Below are positions 44,674 to 53,697 of a stretch of 64,000 nt of DNA, one piece after another. Location: positions 3,844,001-3,908,000 of the forward strand of contig NZ_JAZHRV010000001.1 in the NCBI RefSeq assembly GCF_036924595.1, given 5' to 3'. The stretch's first letter is position 1, and every line of letters begins with the position of its first letter. Position numbers and translations under genes: made by a program. This DNA is from Bradyrhizobium algeriense (GTDB taxonomy: Bacteria; Pseudomonadota; Alphaproteobacteria; Rhizobiales; Xanthobacteraceae). Below the pieces are notes generated by a model, which was not told where the DNA came from, searched no databases, and saw only the letters and a list, made by a program, of their open reading frames with translations.

Positions 44674-44946
44674 CTACGGATGTAGCGCCGCCATCCGAGC
44701 CTTCGTCGCGCGTTGCTCATCCGCCGCCGCGTATCGCGCCTGATCCGGGAAAGCCTGCGGTTGGGACGCCCACGTCATCACGACGACAGCGGCAGCGGTC
44801 CACACGGGCGCCGCTCGTCCCTCCACTCGCAGGCGCATCATTGTGTTCTGGGCAAATAGCGTCCTGTCCGAATCGATGCGCGACGTGCCCGAGATCTCGT
44901 AGGCGACAGCTACGTCATCCTTGCCTAGGATTGACCTGTTTTTCAT
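44674..44946 (-). CDS. Small hypothetical protein upstream of the TAXI gene
   Basis: The 90-residue frame begins MKNRSILGKDDVAVAYEISG and has one hydrophobic segment (WTAAAVVVMTWASQ) and an alanine- and arginine-rich tail. It lies 40 bases before the TAXI gene on the same strand and may be its first operon partner. No clear ribosome binding site and no family is recognised. Confidence 0.35.
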   Translation of the reverse strand: MKNRSILGKDDVAVAYEISGTSRIDSDRTLFAQNTMMRLRVEGRAAPVWTAAAVVVMTWASQPQAFPDQARYAAADEQRATKARMAALHP

Positions 44947-44958
44947 TGGGCGACCCAT

Positions 44959-45329
44959 CTGCCATCAACCGCCGCACGGTGAGATGGCCTTTTCAATGCG
45001 TCATCACGCACCTTATGCACTTCGCTTGCCCGCTGCTGGGAAACTCTTAAGGGGTACATCCAAGGAAGCGGCTTCCAGCATCAGGCGACGCGATGGCCAA
45101 CCAGATCGAGAGCTTGACTTCAGTAACCACCGTAGGTCGGCTGGAAGCGCACAGTAAGACGTAGCCCCCTGCATGAGAAAATCCGGAACGTTTTCGATTG
45201 AACCTGTCGTTTCCTAATTCCCGTATTCTTTGCTGCGCGGGAGGCTGCACGAGTTTTCGATAACTGGCTTCCATTCAAAGGGGCACGAAATGCGGTGCAC
45301 CGCGAAGGCGCATGCCTGCCGTCGCGGCG
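44959..45329. other. Intergenic region, about 370 bases
   Basis: No gene is recognised. It contains a 12-bp palindrome (GCGGTGCACCGC at 45291-45302) close to the stop of the SDR gene. It should hold the promoter of the small hypothetical/TAXI group. Confidence 0.5.
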
Positions 45330-46058
45330 TCAGGCGGTGTTGCCGGCGTCCACGGTCAGAACAGTGCCGGTGATGTTCCGGCCGCCTTCTCCCAGGAGAT
45401 ATTCGACCATGGAAGCGACGTCATCGGCTTCGGGCAAGCGGCGCAACGCACTGCGGCCGGCGATGCGCCGGCGGCCGTCGTCGTCTAGGGACTTTGTCAA
45501 TTCGGTGTCGACGAAGCCGGGCGCGATCGCGTTCACGGTGATGTCGAGCTTGCCGACTTCGCGGGCCAGCGAACGGGTAAAGCCGCCGGCCGCGGCCTTG
45601 GACGCGGCGTAGACGGACAGGCCGTTGTAGCCGGTCGAGGCGATGATGGAGGAGATGTTGACGATGCGCCCGGCGCCGTCGGCCATCATATGGCGCACCA
45701 CGTATTTGGTCAGAACGATCGGCGACAGCACGTTCAGACGGATCAACGCCTCGATCTCGGAATTGCGCATATTGGCCAGCAGTCCTTCGGTGCCGATCCC
45801 GGCATTGTTGACAAGGCCGTAGATCGCGCCGAAGGCGTCGCGCAGTTCCTTCACGAAGGCGGGAATCTTGTCTGTTTGGCCGAGATCGAACGCCCTGAAG
45901 TGCAGGCGGTCCGCGCCCGCCTCGCGGATGGCCCGTTCCAGATCCTCGCTCTCGCGGCGCGCGGCCGCGATCACCTTGTAGTCGCCGGATGCGACGAGCC
46001 TGCGCGCAATCGCAAGCCCGATGCCGCGGCTGCCGCCGGTGACGAGAACGTTACGCAT
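45330..46058 (-). CDS. SDR-family 3-oxoacyl-ACP-reductase-like oxidoreductase
   Basis: The 242-residue protein has the classical SDR layout: VTGGSRGIGLAIARRL cofactor site, LVNNAGIG, IVNISSIIAST (catalytic Ser) and YAASKAAAGGF (Tyr-x3-Lys), with NITGTVLTVDAGNTA at the end. FabG-like enzymes reduce 3-ketoacyl groups on carrier proteins. It overlaps the AMP-ligase gene by eight bases, the last gene of the four- or five-gene minus-strand operon with two ACPs, so an ACP-bound substrate is likely. Confidence 0.88.
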   Translation of the reverse strand: MRNVLVTGGSRGIGLAIARRLVASGDYKVIAAARRESEDLERAIREAGADRLHFRAFDLGQTDKIPAFVKELRDAFGAIYGLVNNAGIGTEGLLANMRNSEIEALIRLNVLSPIVLTKYVVRHMMADGAGRIVNISSIIASTGYNGLSVYAASKAAAGGFTRSLAREVGKLDITVNAIAPGFVDTELTKSLDDDGRRRIAGRSALRRLPEADDVASMVEYLLGEGGRNITGTVLTVDAGNTA

Positions 46059-47433
46059 CGGCCCGCGCCAGTTTTCCCGCTGTGGTGACGTCGAGGCGTT
46101 CGACGAACCGGATCACCGCAGGCACCTTGTATGCCGCCAGCGAGTCCTTGCACCGGCCGAGAATCTCCGTGCGGATCGTTTCCTGGCGACCCGCATCAGC
46201 GCCGTCGGCGAGGACGATGTCGGCGACCACGATGGCGCCGGTGATCGGGCTCTTGCGCGACCGCGCGCGCGACATCCGCACCGACTCGTGTCCATTGATC
46301 ACGGCCTCGACCTCCTCGGGATGGACCTTCAGCCCGCCGATGTTGATGATGCCGCCGCGCCGTCCGACGAAGTGGTAACGATCGCCGCGCAGCTCGATCA
46401 TGTCGCCGGTGTCGACGAAGCCCTCGGCATCGGCGAGCGGTGGCGCGTCGGCGCCGATATAGGCGTGCGCCGCGCGATGGGAGCGGATCCGGAGCGATCC
46501 GTCGACGACCTTCATTTCGACGCCGTCGCGGTTCCGCCCGACAAAGTCGGCGGGAAAACCCTCGCGCCCATCGTCGACCGCGAAACCGACCCCGGCCTCG
46601 GTGGAAGCATAGGCATGGCCGATCGACGCATGCGGAAACGCACGGGCCAGGCCGTCGAGCACGGCCTGGTCGGCGATCTCGCCTGACAGACGGACATAGC
46701 GCGGCGAGAAGTTCGCTGCAGCACCGCTCATCAGGAGCTTGCGCCAGTGCGACGGCGTCCCGGAGATGTGCGTGACGCCGCCCGCGCGCAGCCGTGCCAC
46801 GTAATCCGCAATGGCTTCTCCGGGCTCCGACAGCACCATTGATCCGCCGCCGATCACGGCGCGCAGCAATATCTGCAGGCCGCCATAGCGGCGGATGTCG
46901 TAGAACGTCGCCCAGGCCGCATTCGGGTGGCGCGCAGCCCCTTCGGCGATGATTGCGCCGGCCAGTCCATCGAGCGTATGTCCGACGATCTTGGGCGGCC
47001 CTGATGTGCCCGAGGTCAGCATCAGCCATTCTGTCGCGCGCTCGGTCTTCCATGGCACCACCGCAGGATCGGGCAGACCGACGCCGACGACCAAATATTT
47101 GCCGGCATCGCATCGGTCCGGCCGGTCGGTGACGATGGCGTCGATCTCGGCATCCGCAAGCAGCGCCTGGATGTGATCCGGATCGAGGTCGGGCGGGCAC
47201 AGAAGCATGCGGCGGGCGACACCGTCGAGCTCGATCATGGCGAGCGCGGACTGCAGCTGCCCCGACGCCGCAAGCAGCACCGATCGGCCGGAGAGCTCGC
47301 GAGATCGGCCGATCAGACAGCTGTGCCCGCGAATGTCGGTCAGCGATACGCTGTGCCGGGCATCGGAAATCGTACGACCCTTCAGCTCCGGGCCGAGATA
47401 TTCGCGCAACGCGAAGGTCTCAGGCGGGGACAT
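46051..47433 (-). CDS. AMP-forming acyl/aryl ligase (ANL superfamily)
   Basis: The ATG at MSPPETFALREYLG overlaps the ACP gene by 14 bases. The 460-residue protein has the P-loop-like motif LMLTSGTSGPPKIVGHT, the adenine-site HAYASTEAGVGF, GFVDTGDMIELRG and the hinge and C-terminal lysine region GGLKVHPEEVEAVI and TAGKLARADA. The N-terminal domain is shorter than in typical acyl-CoA synthetases. The adjacent overlapping ACP is the probable acceptor. The acid it activates is unknown. Confidence 0.82.
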   Translation of the reverse strand: MSPPETFALREYLGPELKGRTISDARHSVSLTDIRGHSCLIGRSRELSGRSVLLAASGQLQSALAMIELDGVARRMLLCPPDLDPDHIQALLADAEIDAIVTDRPDRCDAGKYLVVGVGLPDPAVVPWKTERATEWLMLTSGTSGPPKIVGHTLDGLAGAIIAEGAARHPNAAWATFYDIRRYGGLQILLRAVIGGGSMVLSEPGEAIADYVARLRAGGVTHISGTPSHWRKLLMSGAAANFSPRYVRLSGEIADQAVLDGLARAFPHASIGHAYASTEAGVGFAVDDGREGFPADFVGRNRDGVEMKVVDGSLRIRSHRAAHAYIGADAPPLADAEGFVDTGDMIELRGDRYHFVGRRGGIINIGGLKVHPEEVEAVINGHESVRMSRARSRKSPITGAIVVADIVLADGADAGRQETIRTEILGRCKDSLAAYKVPAVIRFVERLDVTTAGKLARADA

Positions 47434-47665
47434 TCTCGTACACTCTGACGAATTCGCCGACAGTCGATGGGAAGGCGGCATCCTCGGCAATGGTGAACGG
47501 ATCGATCCCGAGATCGTCCTCCAGCCGCGCGACCAGGATAGCGAACGCCAGCGAATCGAAGCCGGTGTCGTGAAGTGATAGATCGTCCTGCAGCGGCGGG
47601 AGCGTGACCTTCTGTTCTTCGGCGATCTGCTGCATCGCCGAGAAAATCCTTGACCTCACTGACAT
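47420..47665 (-). CDS. Acyl carrier protein
   Basis: The ATG at MSVRSRIFSAMQQ follows a GAGGTGAGGTG region and gives 81 residues. The phosphopantetheine serine is in DTGFDSLAFAILVARLEDDLG (around residue 38), and EFVRVYENVPA ends the fourth helix. The short size, acidic character and overlap with the AMP ligase point to a dedicated partner. Confidence 0.85.
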   Translation of the reverse strand: MSVRSRIFSAMQQIAEEQKVTLPPLQDDLSLHDTGFDSLAFAILVARLEDDLGIDPFTIAEDAAFPSTVGEFVRVYENVPA

Positions 47666-47707
47666 GGAACACCTCACCTCTCAAGAAAAACGGCTTGCGA
47701 GCCGACG

Positions 47708-49528
47708 TTAAAACCTGACTGCGCCCTCCACGATGCGCGCGTAGACGGCGCGGTTGATCGGACAATAGTCGCCGGTCGCCGGATCACGCAGGAACAGCGG
47801 ATCGGCCACGACCGAGGGATCAAATCCCTCGCGGATCAGCCGCTGCTTGTTCTGTTTGAAGGACTCGGTGGCGTCGAGCGCGCGGCAGAACCTGACGAAG
47901 ACCGGGTGCGAATAGACCGGAAGCCGGCGCGCCAGGTGTTCCGCGAATATCCTGAAATCGAACTCTTGGTCTACTACCAAAGCCACCATGCCGGCGCGGC
48001 CATCGGCACCGGGAATAGCGACCCCGTAGGTCGAGGCATCGAGAACGCCGGGGCAGCAGTCCCTGATCGCGTCGTTCACCTCGCTGGTCGCGACGTTCTC
48101 GCCCTTCCAGCGGAACGTGTCGCCGACCCGGTCGACAAAATGGAAGTAGCCCTGTTCGTCGCACAGCATGAGATCGCCCGTGCGGAACCAGGCATCGCCT
48201 TCGGCAAAGACGTCGCGCAGCACCTTCTTCTCGGTCTCGGCCGGATCGGTGTAGCCCTCGAAGGGGCCGCCGCCCCGATCTGCTGTGCCGATGCGCCCGA
48301 CCGCCTCACCGATCTCGCCGTGGGCGCAGGCGATGCAAAGCCCATCCTCGCCGCGGACCGGGCTGCCGCTGTCGGCATCGAGCTTCACGATCGAGGCGGG
48401 AAAGCGATGCGCCAGCAGCGGCGGGATTCGGCCAATCGCGCCGGGTTTTCCCTCGACGTTGAACAGCGAAAAATTGCCGTCCGTCGCGGCGTAGAATTCG
48501 AGGATATGAGGAATCGCAAACTGCCCGGCAAATGCCTCCCAAATGTCGCCGCGCAACCCGTTGCCGACTGCCAGCCGCAGCCTGTGTCTTGCTCTTGGCC
48601 CGGACGGCGGCGCCTTCAGCAAGTAGCGGCAGAGCTCGCCGATATATTGGAAGACGGTGCAGTCGAAACGCGCGATGTCGTCCCAGAAGTTCGTTGCGGA
48701 GAATTTCTCCGCGATCACCACCGAACCGCCCGCGCGAAGCATGCTGCAGGGCGCGGCGACACCACCCACGGAATGGTGGAGCGGCAGGCAATCGTAGAGA
48801 CGGTCGTCCACGGAAGCGTCAGTGAGCCCGGCAAACCACCCTCCCCAGCTGAGAATGCGGCGATGACTGACGTTCGCCGCCTTCGGCAGCCCCGTGGTGC
48901 CCGAGGTGAAGATGAGAAGCGCGCGTCCATCGATCGTGACGTGGCCGCGTTCGGCGGAGGACAGCGGGCGGGTGTCCGCGGCCGCGAGCGCCGCATCCAG
49001 ATCGGCGCCTGCGCCGCCGACACCGAGACCCCAGGTTGGCGGCACACGATCCAGATGCGGACATGCGGTCTCGAACGCATCCCCGCACTCGGCGGCAAGG
49101 ATGATATGATCGGCGCGTGCGAGATCGATGCAGTGGGCGAGCGACGGTCCGACCAGCCTGGTGTTGATCAGCGCCACCGTGCCGCCGACCCTGCTGATAC
49201 CGAGCCAGCAGGCGAGATAGTCCGGCCGGTTCGGCATCAGAAGGCAAACGGTGCGGCCGGTACGGATGCCGAGGCTCAGTGCCCAGCGCGCATATCGGTT
49301 GGCCCGCGCGGCGAGTTCCCCGTAGGTGAAGGATTGGCCATCCGAGAGCAAAGCGGGGCGCCCGGGTTGCCGCTGCGCCCAGTCTTCCACGACGTCAGCG
49401 AACAGTCGATGCGGCTCGGCCTCGATCTGCGAGATCAATTCGATGGCCTTCAGCCAGGTTTTGGCGACGGAGGGCCTGCGCCGCGGAGCGCCACTTCCAG
49501 TCGCCCGCTGGATCACCCCTGCTTCCAT
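47708..49528 (-). CDS. FATP/FadD-type long-chain acyl-CoA synthetase
   Basis: The 606-residue protein has GYTYGELAARANRYARW-like opening (FTYGELAARANRYARWA), the AMP motif LLIFTSGTTGLPKAANVSHRR, FYAATDGNFSLFNVEGKPG, DAWFRTGDLMLCDEQGYFHFVDRVGDTFRWKGENV and a C-terminal FKQNKQRLIREGFDPSVV. These are marks of the very-long-chain/FATP subgroup. It lies 42 bases upstream of the ACP gene and 58 bases after the next ACP. It may load a fatty or branched acid into the pathway. Confidence 0.85.
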   Translation of the reverse strand: MEAGVIQRATGSGAPRRRPSVAKTWLKAIELISQIEAEPHRLFADVVEDWAQRQPGRPALLSDGQSFTYGELAARANRYARWALSLGIRTGRTVCLLMPNRPDYLACWLGISRVGGTVALINTRLVGPSLAHCIDLARADHIILAAECGDAFETACPHLDRVPPTWGLGVGGAGADLDAALAAADTRPLSSAERGHVTIDGRALLIFTSGTTGLPKAANVSHRRILSWGGWFAGLTDASVDDRLYDCLPLHHSVGGVAAPCSMLRAGGSVVIAEKFSATNFWDDIARFDCTVFQYIGELCRYLLKAPPSGPRARHRLRLAVGNGLRGDIWEAFAGQFAIPHILEFYAATDGNFSLFNVEGKPGAIGRIPPLLAHRFPASIVKLDADSGSPVRGEDGLCIACAHGEIGEAVGRIGTADRGGGPFEGYTDPAETEKKVLRDVFAEGDAWFRTGDLMLCDEQGYFHFVDRVGDTFRWKGENVATSEVNDAIRDCCPGVLDASTYGVAIPGADGRAGMVALVVDQEFDFRIFAEHLARRLPVYSHPVFVRFCRALDATESFKQNKQRLIREGFDPSVVADPLFLRDPATGDYCPINRAVYARIVEGAVRF

Positions 49529-49586
49529 GACCTGACCATGCAGATGAGTTTGATCGATGTCGGCGCGGACAGCCTCCCGAAGCGCT

Positions 49587-49856
49587 TCATCCCGCTCCGG
49601 GTCCGAGCTGGTTGAGTATCAGCCGCTCCAGCGTCTTCACCGATTGGAAATTCTCGGGCGTAATCTCGGGTTGAGGAAGGGTGAGATCGAACTCGGCTTC
49701 GACCTTGAGCATTAGGGCGACCATATCCATCGAGTCCAGTCCGATATCTACCAACCGCGACTCCGGGTGGACATCCGCGGTGATCGCGTTCTGCTCAAGG
49801 ACGCTCCTGACGACGAAAAGAACACGGTCTTGAACGCTGGCGCTTAAGTATTGCAT
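49587..49856 (-). CDS. Acyl carrier protein, second copy
   Basis: Starting at MQYLSASVQDRVLF with GGGGTTGAA before it, the product has 89 residues. The attachment serine is in DIGLDSMDMVALMLKVEAEF (around residue 40), and ITPENFQSVKTLERLILNQL ends the fold. It is the first gene of the minus operon, divergent from the acyl-CoA dehydrogenase and amino acid:carrier-protein ligase genes, so it is the best candidate acceptor for that ligase. Confidence 0.85.
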   Translation of the reverse strand: MQYLSASVQDRVLFVVRSVLEQNAITADVHPESRLVDIGLDSMDMVALMLKVEAEFDLTLPQPEITPENFQSVKTLERLILNQLGPGAG

Positions 49857-50012
49857 TTCAACCCCATACATCGCGTGAAATGGCACGATCGTCGTCGATG
49901 CGAAGATAGCTGACTGCAACCCAGGTCAATAGCTCTACTTCGGAGGTACCTCGCTCGGAAGCGCATTGCTCATCGATATCCACCTTTGCGCCGCCGACTC
50001 CGCAGCCACGGT

Positions 50013-50121
50013 CGGTTAGATTGCCGCCCTCGGTTAGATTGCCGCCCTCGAATTCGCGCGGAAATCATCTCAACGCGGTGCGGGTCGTCCAACCATCAGG
50101 GGCGGGTCGTCCGACCATTAG
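50013..50121. repeat. Two pairs of tandem repeats in a divergent promoter region
   Basis: cggttagattgccgccct is repeated twice head to tail (50013-50048). A 20-base unit beginning gcgggtcgtcc is repeated at 50080 and 50102 with two or three differences. Both pairs lie between the divergent ACP and acyl-CoA dehydrogenase starts and could be operators. Confidence 0.55.
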
Positions 50122-50138
50122 ATGGGAGGCTTTGGGCC

Positions 50139-51365
50139 ATGAACGTGCAGGAAGTCCAGTTCCGCAACTTCGCCCCGGAAACCAGCCGAGTACAATTCAG
50201 TTCCGACCGCGCCTCGTTCCAGCAGCGGACGGCTGTCGTCGCAGAGGCGGCGGCGACGGAGGTCGAAGCGGTGGACCGTGAGGCGCGCTTCCCGCGGAAG
50301 GCCATCGACGCGGCGCGCAAGCAGAGGCTTCTGGGCACCCAGATCCCGATCGAATTCGGCGGAGACGGCGCATCGATGTCTGACGTAACCGACATGTGTT
50401 ACGCGCTCGGCCGCGCCTGTGCGTCGGCCGGGATGATCTTCGCGATGCATCAGACCAAGGTCGCGTGTCTTGTCCGCCACGGTGGGGGCAGCGCTTGGCA
50501 CGAAAAACTGATGCGCCGCGTGGCGACCGAACAGCTGCTGCTGGCGTCGTCGACCACGGAAGGCCAGAACGGCGGGAACATCCGCTTCAGCTCGGCGGCC
50601 GTGGAGCGCGCCGGTACCGAGATCTCGCTGCTGCGCGACGCGACGGTCATTTCCTACGGCGCCGAGGCAGACGGCATCGTCACCATCGCCCGCCGTGCAG
50701 ACGAGGCCGCCGGATCCGACCAAGTGATGCTCGCCATCACCCGGGACGACTATTCGCTGGAGCCCACTCTCGCATGGGAAACACTCGGCATGCGAGGAAC
50801 TTGCAGCGCCGGCTTCAAGCTGAACTTCAAGGGCACCGCGGAACAGATATTCCCCGTGCCTTACGACAGGATCCATGCGCAAACGATGACGCCGGTCGCC
50901 CACCTGTGCTGGTCGTCGGTCTGGGCGGGAATTGCGGCCGCCGCGGTGGATCGCGCGCAGCTATTCATCCGCAAGGCCGCCCGTGGATCGGGCGGCAACA
51001 TGCCTCCCGGCGCGTCACATTTTACCGCCGCCAAGATGACGCTGACGAAACTGCGCGCCATCATCACCGCGAATCTCGAGTCCTATGCGGCCCGCGAACA
51101 GGACGAGCGCGCGCTGTCGTCCATCGACTTTCAGTCCTCGATCAACCTTCTCAAGGTGGAGGCCTCCGAGCTCGCCGTCGCGGCCGTGCTGCATGCGATG
51201 CGCGCCTGCGGCCTGTCCGGCTACCGCAACGACACCGACGTCAGCATTGGCCGCCACCTCCGCGACGTGCTTTCAGCTCCAATCATGATCAACAACGACC
51301 GCATCCTCGCCAGCATGGGTAGCGCCACGCTGATGAGCGCCGTCCCGGTGTCGCTGCGCGATTGA
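50139..51365 (+). CDS. Acyl-CoA dehydrogenase-family flavoprotein
   Basis: ATG with GGGAGG nine bases upstream gives 408 residues. Family features: GTQIPIEFGGDGASMSDVTD, LLASSTTEGQNGGNIRF (flavin-binding TE/SS), WETLGMRGTCSAGFKLNF and a C-terminal ILASMGSATLMSAVPVSL where the usual catalytic Glu region is replaced. The gene sits before the amino acid:carrier-protein ligase and opposite an ACP. Homologues in other pathways oxidise aminoacyl groups bound to carrier proteins (for example prolyl to pyrrolyl), and that is the proposed role here. Confidence 0.85.
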   Translation: MNVQEVQFRNFAPETSRVQFSSDRASFQQRTAVVAEAAATEVEAVDREARFPRKAIDAARKQRLLGTQIPIEFGGDGASMSDVTDMCYALGRACASAGMIFAMHQTKVACLVRHGGGSAWHEKLMRRVATEQLLLASSTTEGQNGGNIRFSSAAVERAGTEISLLRDATVISYGAEADGIVTIARRADEAAGSDQVMLAITRDDYSLEPTLAWETLGMRGTCSAGFKLNFKGTAEQIFPVPYDRIHAQTMTPVAHLCWSSVWAGIAAAAVDRAQLFIRKAARGSGGNMPPGASHFTAAKMTLTKLRAIITANLESYAAREQDERALSSIDFQSSINLLKVEASELAVAAVLHAMRACGLSGYRNDTDVSIGRHLRDVLSAPIMINNDRILASMGSATLMSAVPVSLRD

Positions 51366-51393
51366 TTTTCTCCTCGAAGGAATGGGGCTCGAT

Positions 51394-52338
51394 ATGAACG
51401 TGGCCATGTTTGCCGCCGCACCGGTTGAACCCGCCGATCCGCTGGACCATCTCGCCGATGTGCTGTTCCACCGGATGGGCTCTCCGGGGATCTATGCCCG
51501 CACCGCACTCTATGAAGACATCGTGGAGCGGCTTGCGGCGCTGATCACGCGGTATCGCGAACCAGACGCCGAGGTGATGCGCTTCCCTCCCGTCATGAAC
51601 CGCGGGCAGCTCGAGCGGTCGGGCTATCTGAAGAGCTTCCCGAACCTGCTGGGTTGCGTCTGCGGCCTGCACGGCACGGAAAGCGAAATCGACGTAGCGG
51701 TCGGCCGCTTCGATGCCGGGGGAGACTGGACTGCCGCGCTGTCGCCGGCCGACCTCGTGCTGTCGCCGGCCGCCTGCTATCCCGTCTACCCGATCGCGGC
51801 AAGCCGCGGTCCGGTGCCGGCGGATGGCTGGCTTTTCGACGTGGCCGCCGATTGCTTCCGTCGCGAGCCCTCGCGCCATCTCGACCGGCTGCAGTCCTTC
51901 AGGATGCGCGAATATGTCTGCATCGGCAGCCCCGACCACGTTTCGCAGTTCCGGGAGCGTTGGATGATGCTTGCACAGGAGATCGCCAGCGATCTCGGGC
52001 TGACCTTCAGGATCGACTACGCCAGCGATCCGTTTTTCGGCCGTGTCGGACGGATGAAGGCGGTGAGCCAGCAGCAGCAGGCGCTGAAGTTCGAGCTGCT
52101 GGTGCCTCTGCGCTCCGAGGAGCAACCGACCGCCTGCATGAGCTTCAATTACCACCGCGATCATTTCGGCATCGCCTGGGACATCGCGGATGCCTCCGGG
52201 GAGCCGGCCCATACCGCCTGCGTGGCCTTCGGAATGGACCGCCTCGCCGTCGCCATGTTCCACACACACGGCAGCAACGTCGCCAGATGGCCTACCGCGG
52301 TGCGGGACCTGCTCGGCTTCCCGCCGAACGATCGCTAG
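51394..52338 (+). CDS. Amino acid:carrier-protein ligase (SerRS-like catalytic core)
   Basis: The 314-residue protein lacks the tRNA-binding arm of seryl-tRNA synthetase but keeps class II motifs: SFRMREYVCIGSPD (motif 2) and the motif-3 region TACVAFGMDRLAVAMFHTHG. A Cys-Glu-Cys set at residues 128 (AACYPVYP), 173 (RMREY) and 276 (HTACVAF) matches the zinc ligands of the amino acid:carrier-protein ligases known from Bradyrhizobium and Agrobacterium, as does SFNYHRDHFG. Such enzymes activate a small amino acid (Gly or Ala in known cases) and load it on a carrier protein. ATG at 51382 is an alternative start. The amino acid used here is not known. Confidence 0.88.
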   Translation: MNVAMFAAAPVEPADPLDHLADVLFHRMGSPGIYARTALYEDIVERLAALITRYREPDAEVMRFPPVMNRGQLERSGYLKSFPNLLGCVCGLHGTESEIDVAVGRFDAGGDWTAALSPADLVLSPAACYPVYPIAASRGPVPADGWLFDVAADCFRREPSRHLDRLQSFRMREYVCIGSPDHVSQFRERWMMLAQEIASDLGLTFRIDYASDPFFGRVGRMKAVSQQQQALKFELLVPLRSEEQPTACMSFNYHRDHFGIAWDIADASGEPAHTACVAFGMDRLAVAMFHTHGSNVARWPTAVRDLLGFPPNDR

Positions 52339-52422
52339 ACGATTTTCGGCATTCGAGGAAATGCAATGCTCCAACGAAATCCCGAGATAGCCCACGACCG
52401 AAGAGCCAGAGGGCCAACCTCC

Positions 52423-53697
52423 ATGAAAAGAGAGACCCTCGCCGTCCACGGTGGCTTCGACAACGATCCGACCACCAAGGCCGTCGCCGTGCCGATCTAC
52501 CAGACGGCCTCGTACGCCTTTGACAGCGCCGACCATGGCGCCGCGCTCTTCAACCTCGAAGTGGATGGCTTCCGCTACACCCGGATCGGCAATCCGACCA
52601 ACGCAGTGCTGGAGAAGCGCGTTGCCGCAATGGAAGGAGGCGTCGAGGCGCTCAGCGTGGCGTGTGGCCAGGCCGCGGTGAACTATGCGGTGACCAACAT
52701 CGCGGAGATGGGCACCAACATCGTCTCGGTCCCGCAACTCTACGGCACCACACATACGCTGTTCGCGCACATTCTGCCGCGGCAGGGCATCACGGTCCGA
52801 TTCTCGGAAGACGACTGTCCGGCGAGCATCGAAAGATTGATCGACGACGAGACGCGGGCGGTGTTCTGCGAGAGCGTCGGAAATCCGGCCGGAAACGTCT
52901 GCGACATCGAAGCGATGGCGGAAGTCGCCCACAGGCACGGCGTGCCGCTGATCGTCGACAACACGGTGGCTACCCCGATCCTGCTAAGACCGATCGAATA
53001 CGGCGCGGACGTCGTGGTGGAGTCCCTGACGAAGTTCATGGGTGGGCACGGCACCACGCTCGGCGGAATCATCGTCGACGGCGGCAAATTCCCGTGGGCG
53101 GAGCATGGCCGGCGCTTTGCGATGATGAACGAGCCGGAGAAATCGTACCACGGGCTGGTCTTCACCGAACGCTACGGGGCGGCCGCCTACATCGCGCGCT
53201 GCCGCGCGGTCTCCTTGAGGAACACCGGCTCCATCCTGGCGCCGCTCAACGCCTTCCTGTTGCTCCAGGGCATCGAGACCGTCGCGTTGCGGATCGAGCG
53301 CCACGTCGAGAATGCCGAGAAGGTCGCGCGCTTTCTGCGCAACGATCGCCGCGTCGGATGGGTGAACTACGCGGGCTTCCAGGACAGCCCCTATCACGCA
53401 CTGACGCAGAAGTATCTGAGCGGCCGGGCGTGTTCGTTGCTGACCTTTGGCGTGGCCGGAGGGTTCGAGGCCGGCAAGCGGTTCTACGATGCGCTCAAAC
53501 TATTCAAGCGGCTGGTCAACATTGGCGACGCAAAATCGCTCGCTTGCCATCCCGCATCAACCACGCACCGGCAAATGTCGCAGGAAGAGCAGAAAAAGGC
53601 CGGCGTGCGGCCCGAGATGATCAGGCTGAGCGTCGGAATCGAGCACGTCGACGACATCATCGCCGACCTCGATCAGGCGCTCCATGCCGCGGATTGA
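52423..53697 (+). CDS. O-acetylhomoserine sulfhydrylase / methionine gamma-lyase-like PLP enzyme
   Basis: Start at MKRETLAVHGGFDNDP, AGAGGG upstream, giving 424 residues. Cys/Met-metabolism family features: VPIYQTASYAFDSADHG, YTRIGNPTNAVLEKRVAAME, SVPQLYGTTHTLFAHI, IVDNTVATPILLRP and VESLTKFMGGHGTTLGG with the PLP lysine. MetY enzymes replace the acyl group of O-acyl-homoserine by sulfide or other nucleophiles. Its position between an amino acid ligase and a MetA-like gene suggests making a gamma-substituted amino acid rather than ordinary methionine synthesis. Confidence 0.88.
   Translation: MKRETLAVHGGFDNDPTTKAVAVPIYQTASYAFDSADHGAALFNLEVDGFRYTRIGNPTNAVLEKRVAAMEGGVEALSVACGQAAVNYAVTNIAEMGTNIVSVPQLYGTTHTLFAHILPRQGITVRFSEDDCPASIERLIDDETRAVFCESVGNPAGNVCDIEAMAEVAHRHGVPLIVDNTVATPILLRPIEYGADVVVESLTKFMGGHGTTLGGIIVDGGKFPWAEHGRRFAMMNEPEKSYHGLVFTERYGAAAYIARCRAVSLRNTGSILAPLNAFLLLQGIETVALRIERHVENAEKVARFLRNDRRVGWVNYAGFQDSPYHALTQKYLSGRACSLLTFGVAGGFEAGKRFYDALKLFKRLVNIGDAKSLACHPASTTHRQMSQEEQKKAGVRPEMIRLSVGIEHVDDIIADLDQALHAAD

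Noticed and set aside
46196..49615. Long frames antisense or out of phase with the two AMP-ligase genes, up to 569 codons.
   Set aside because: They overlap genes with clear catalytic motifs and have arginine-rich, family-free translations, typical of GC-rich DNA.
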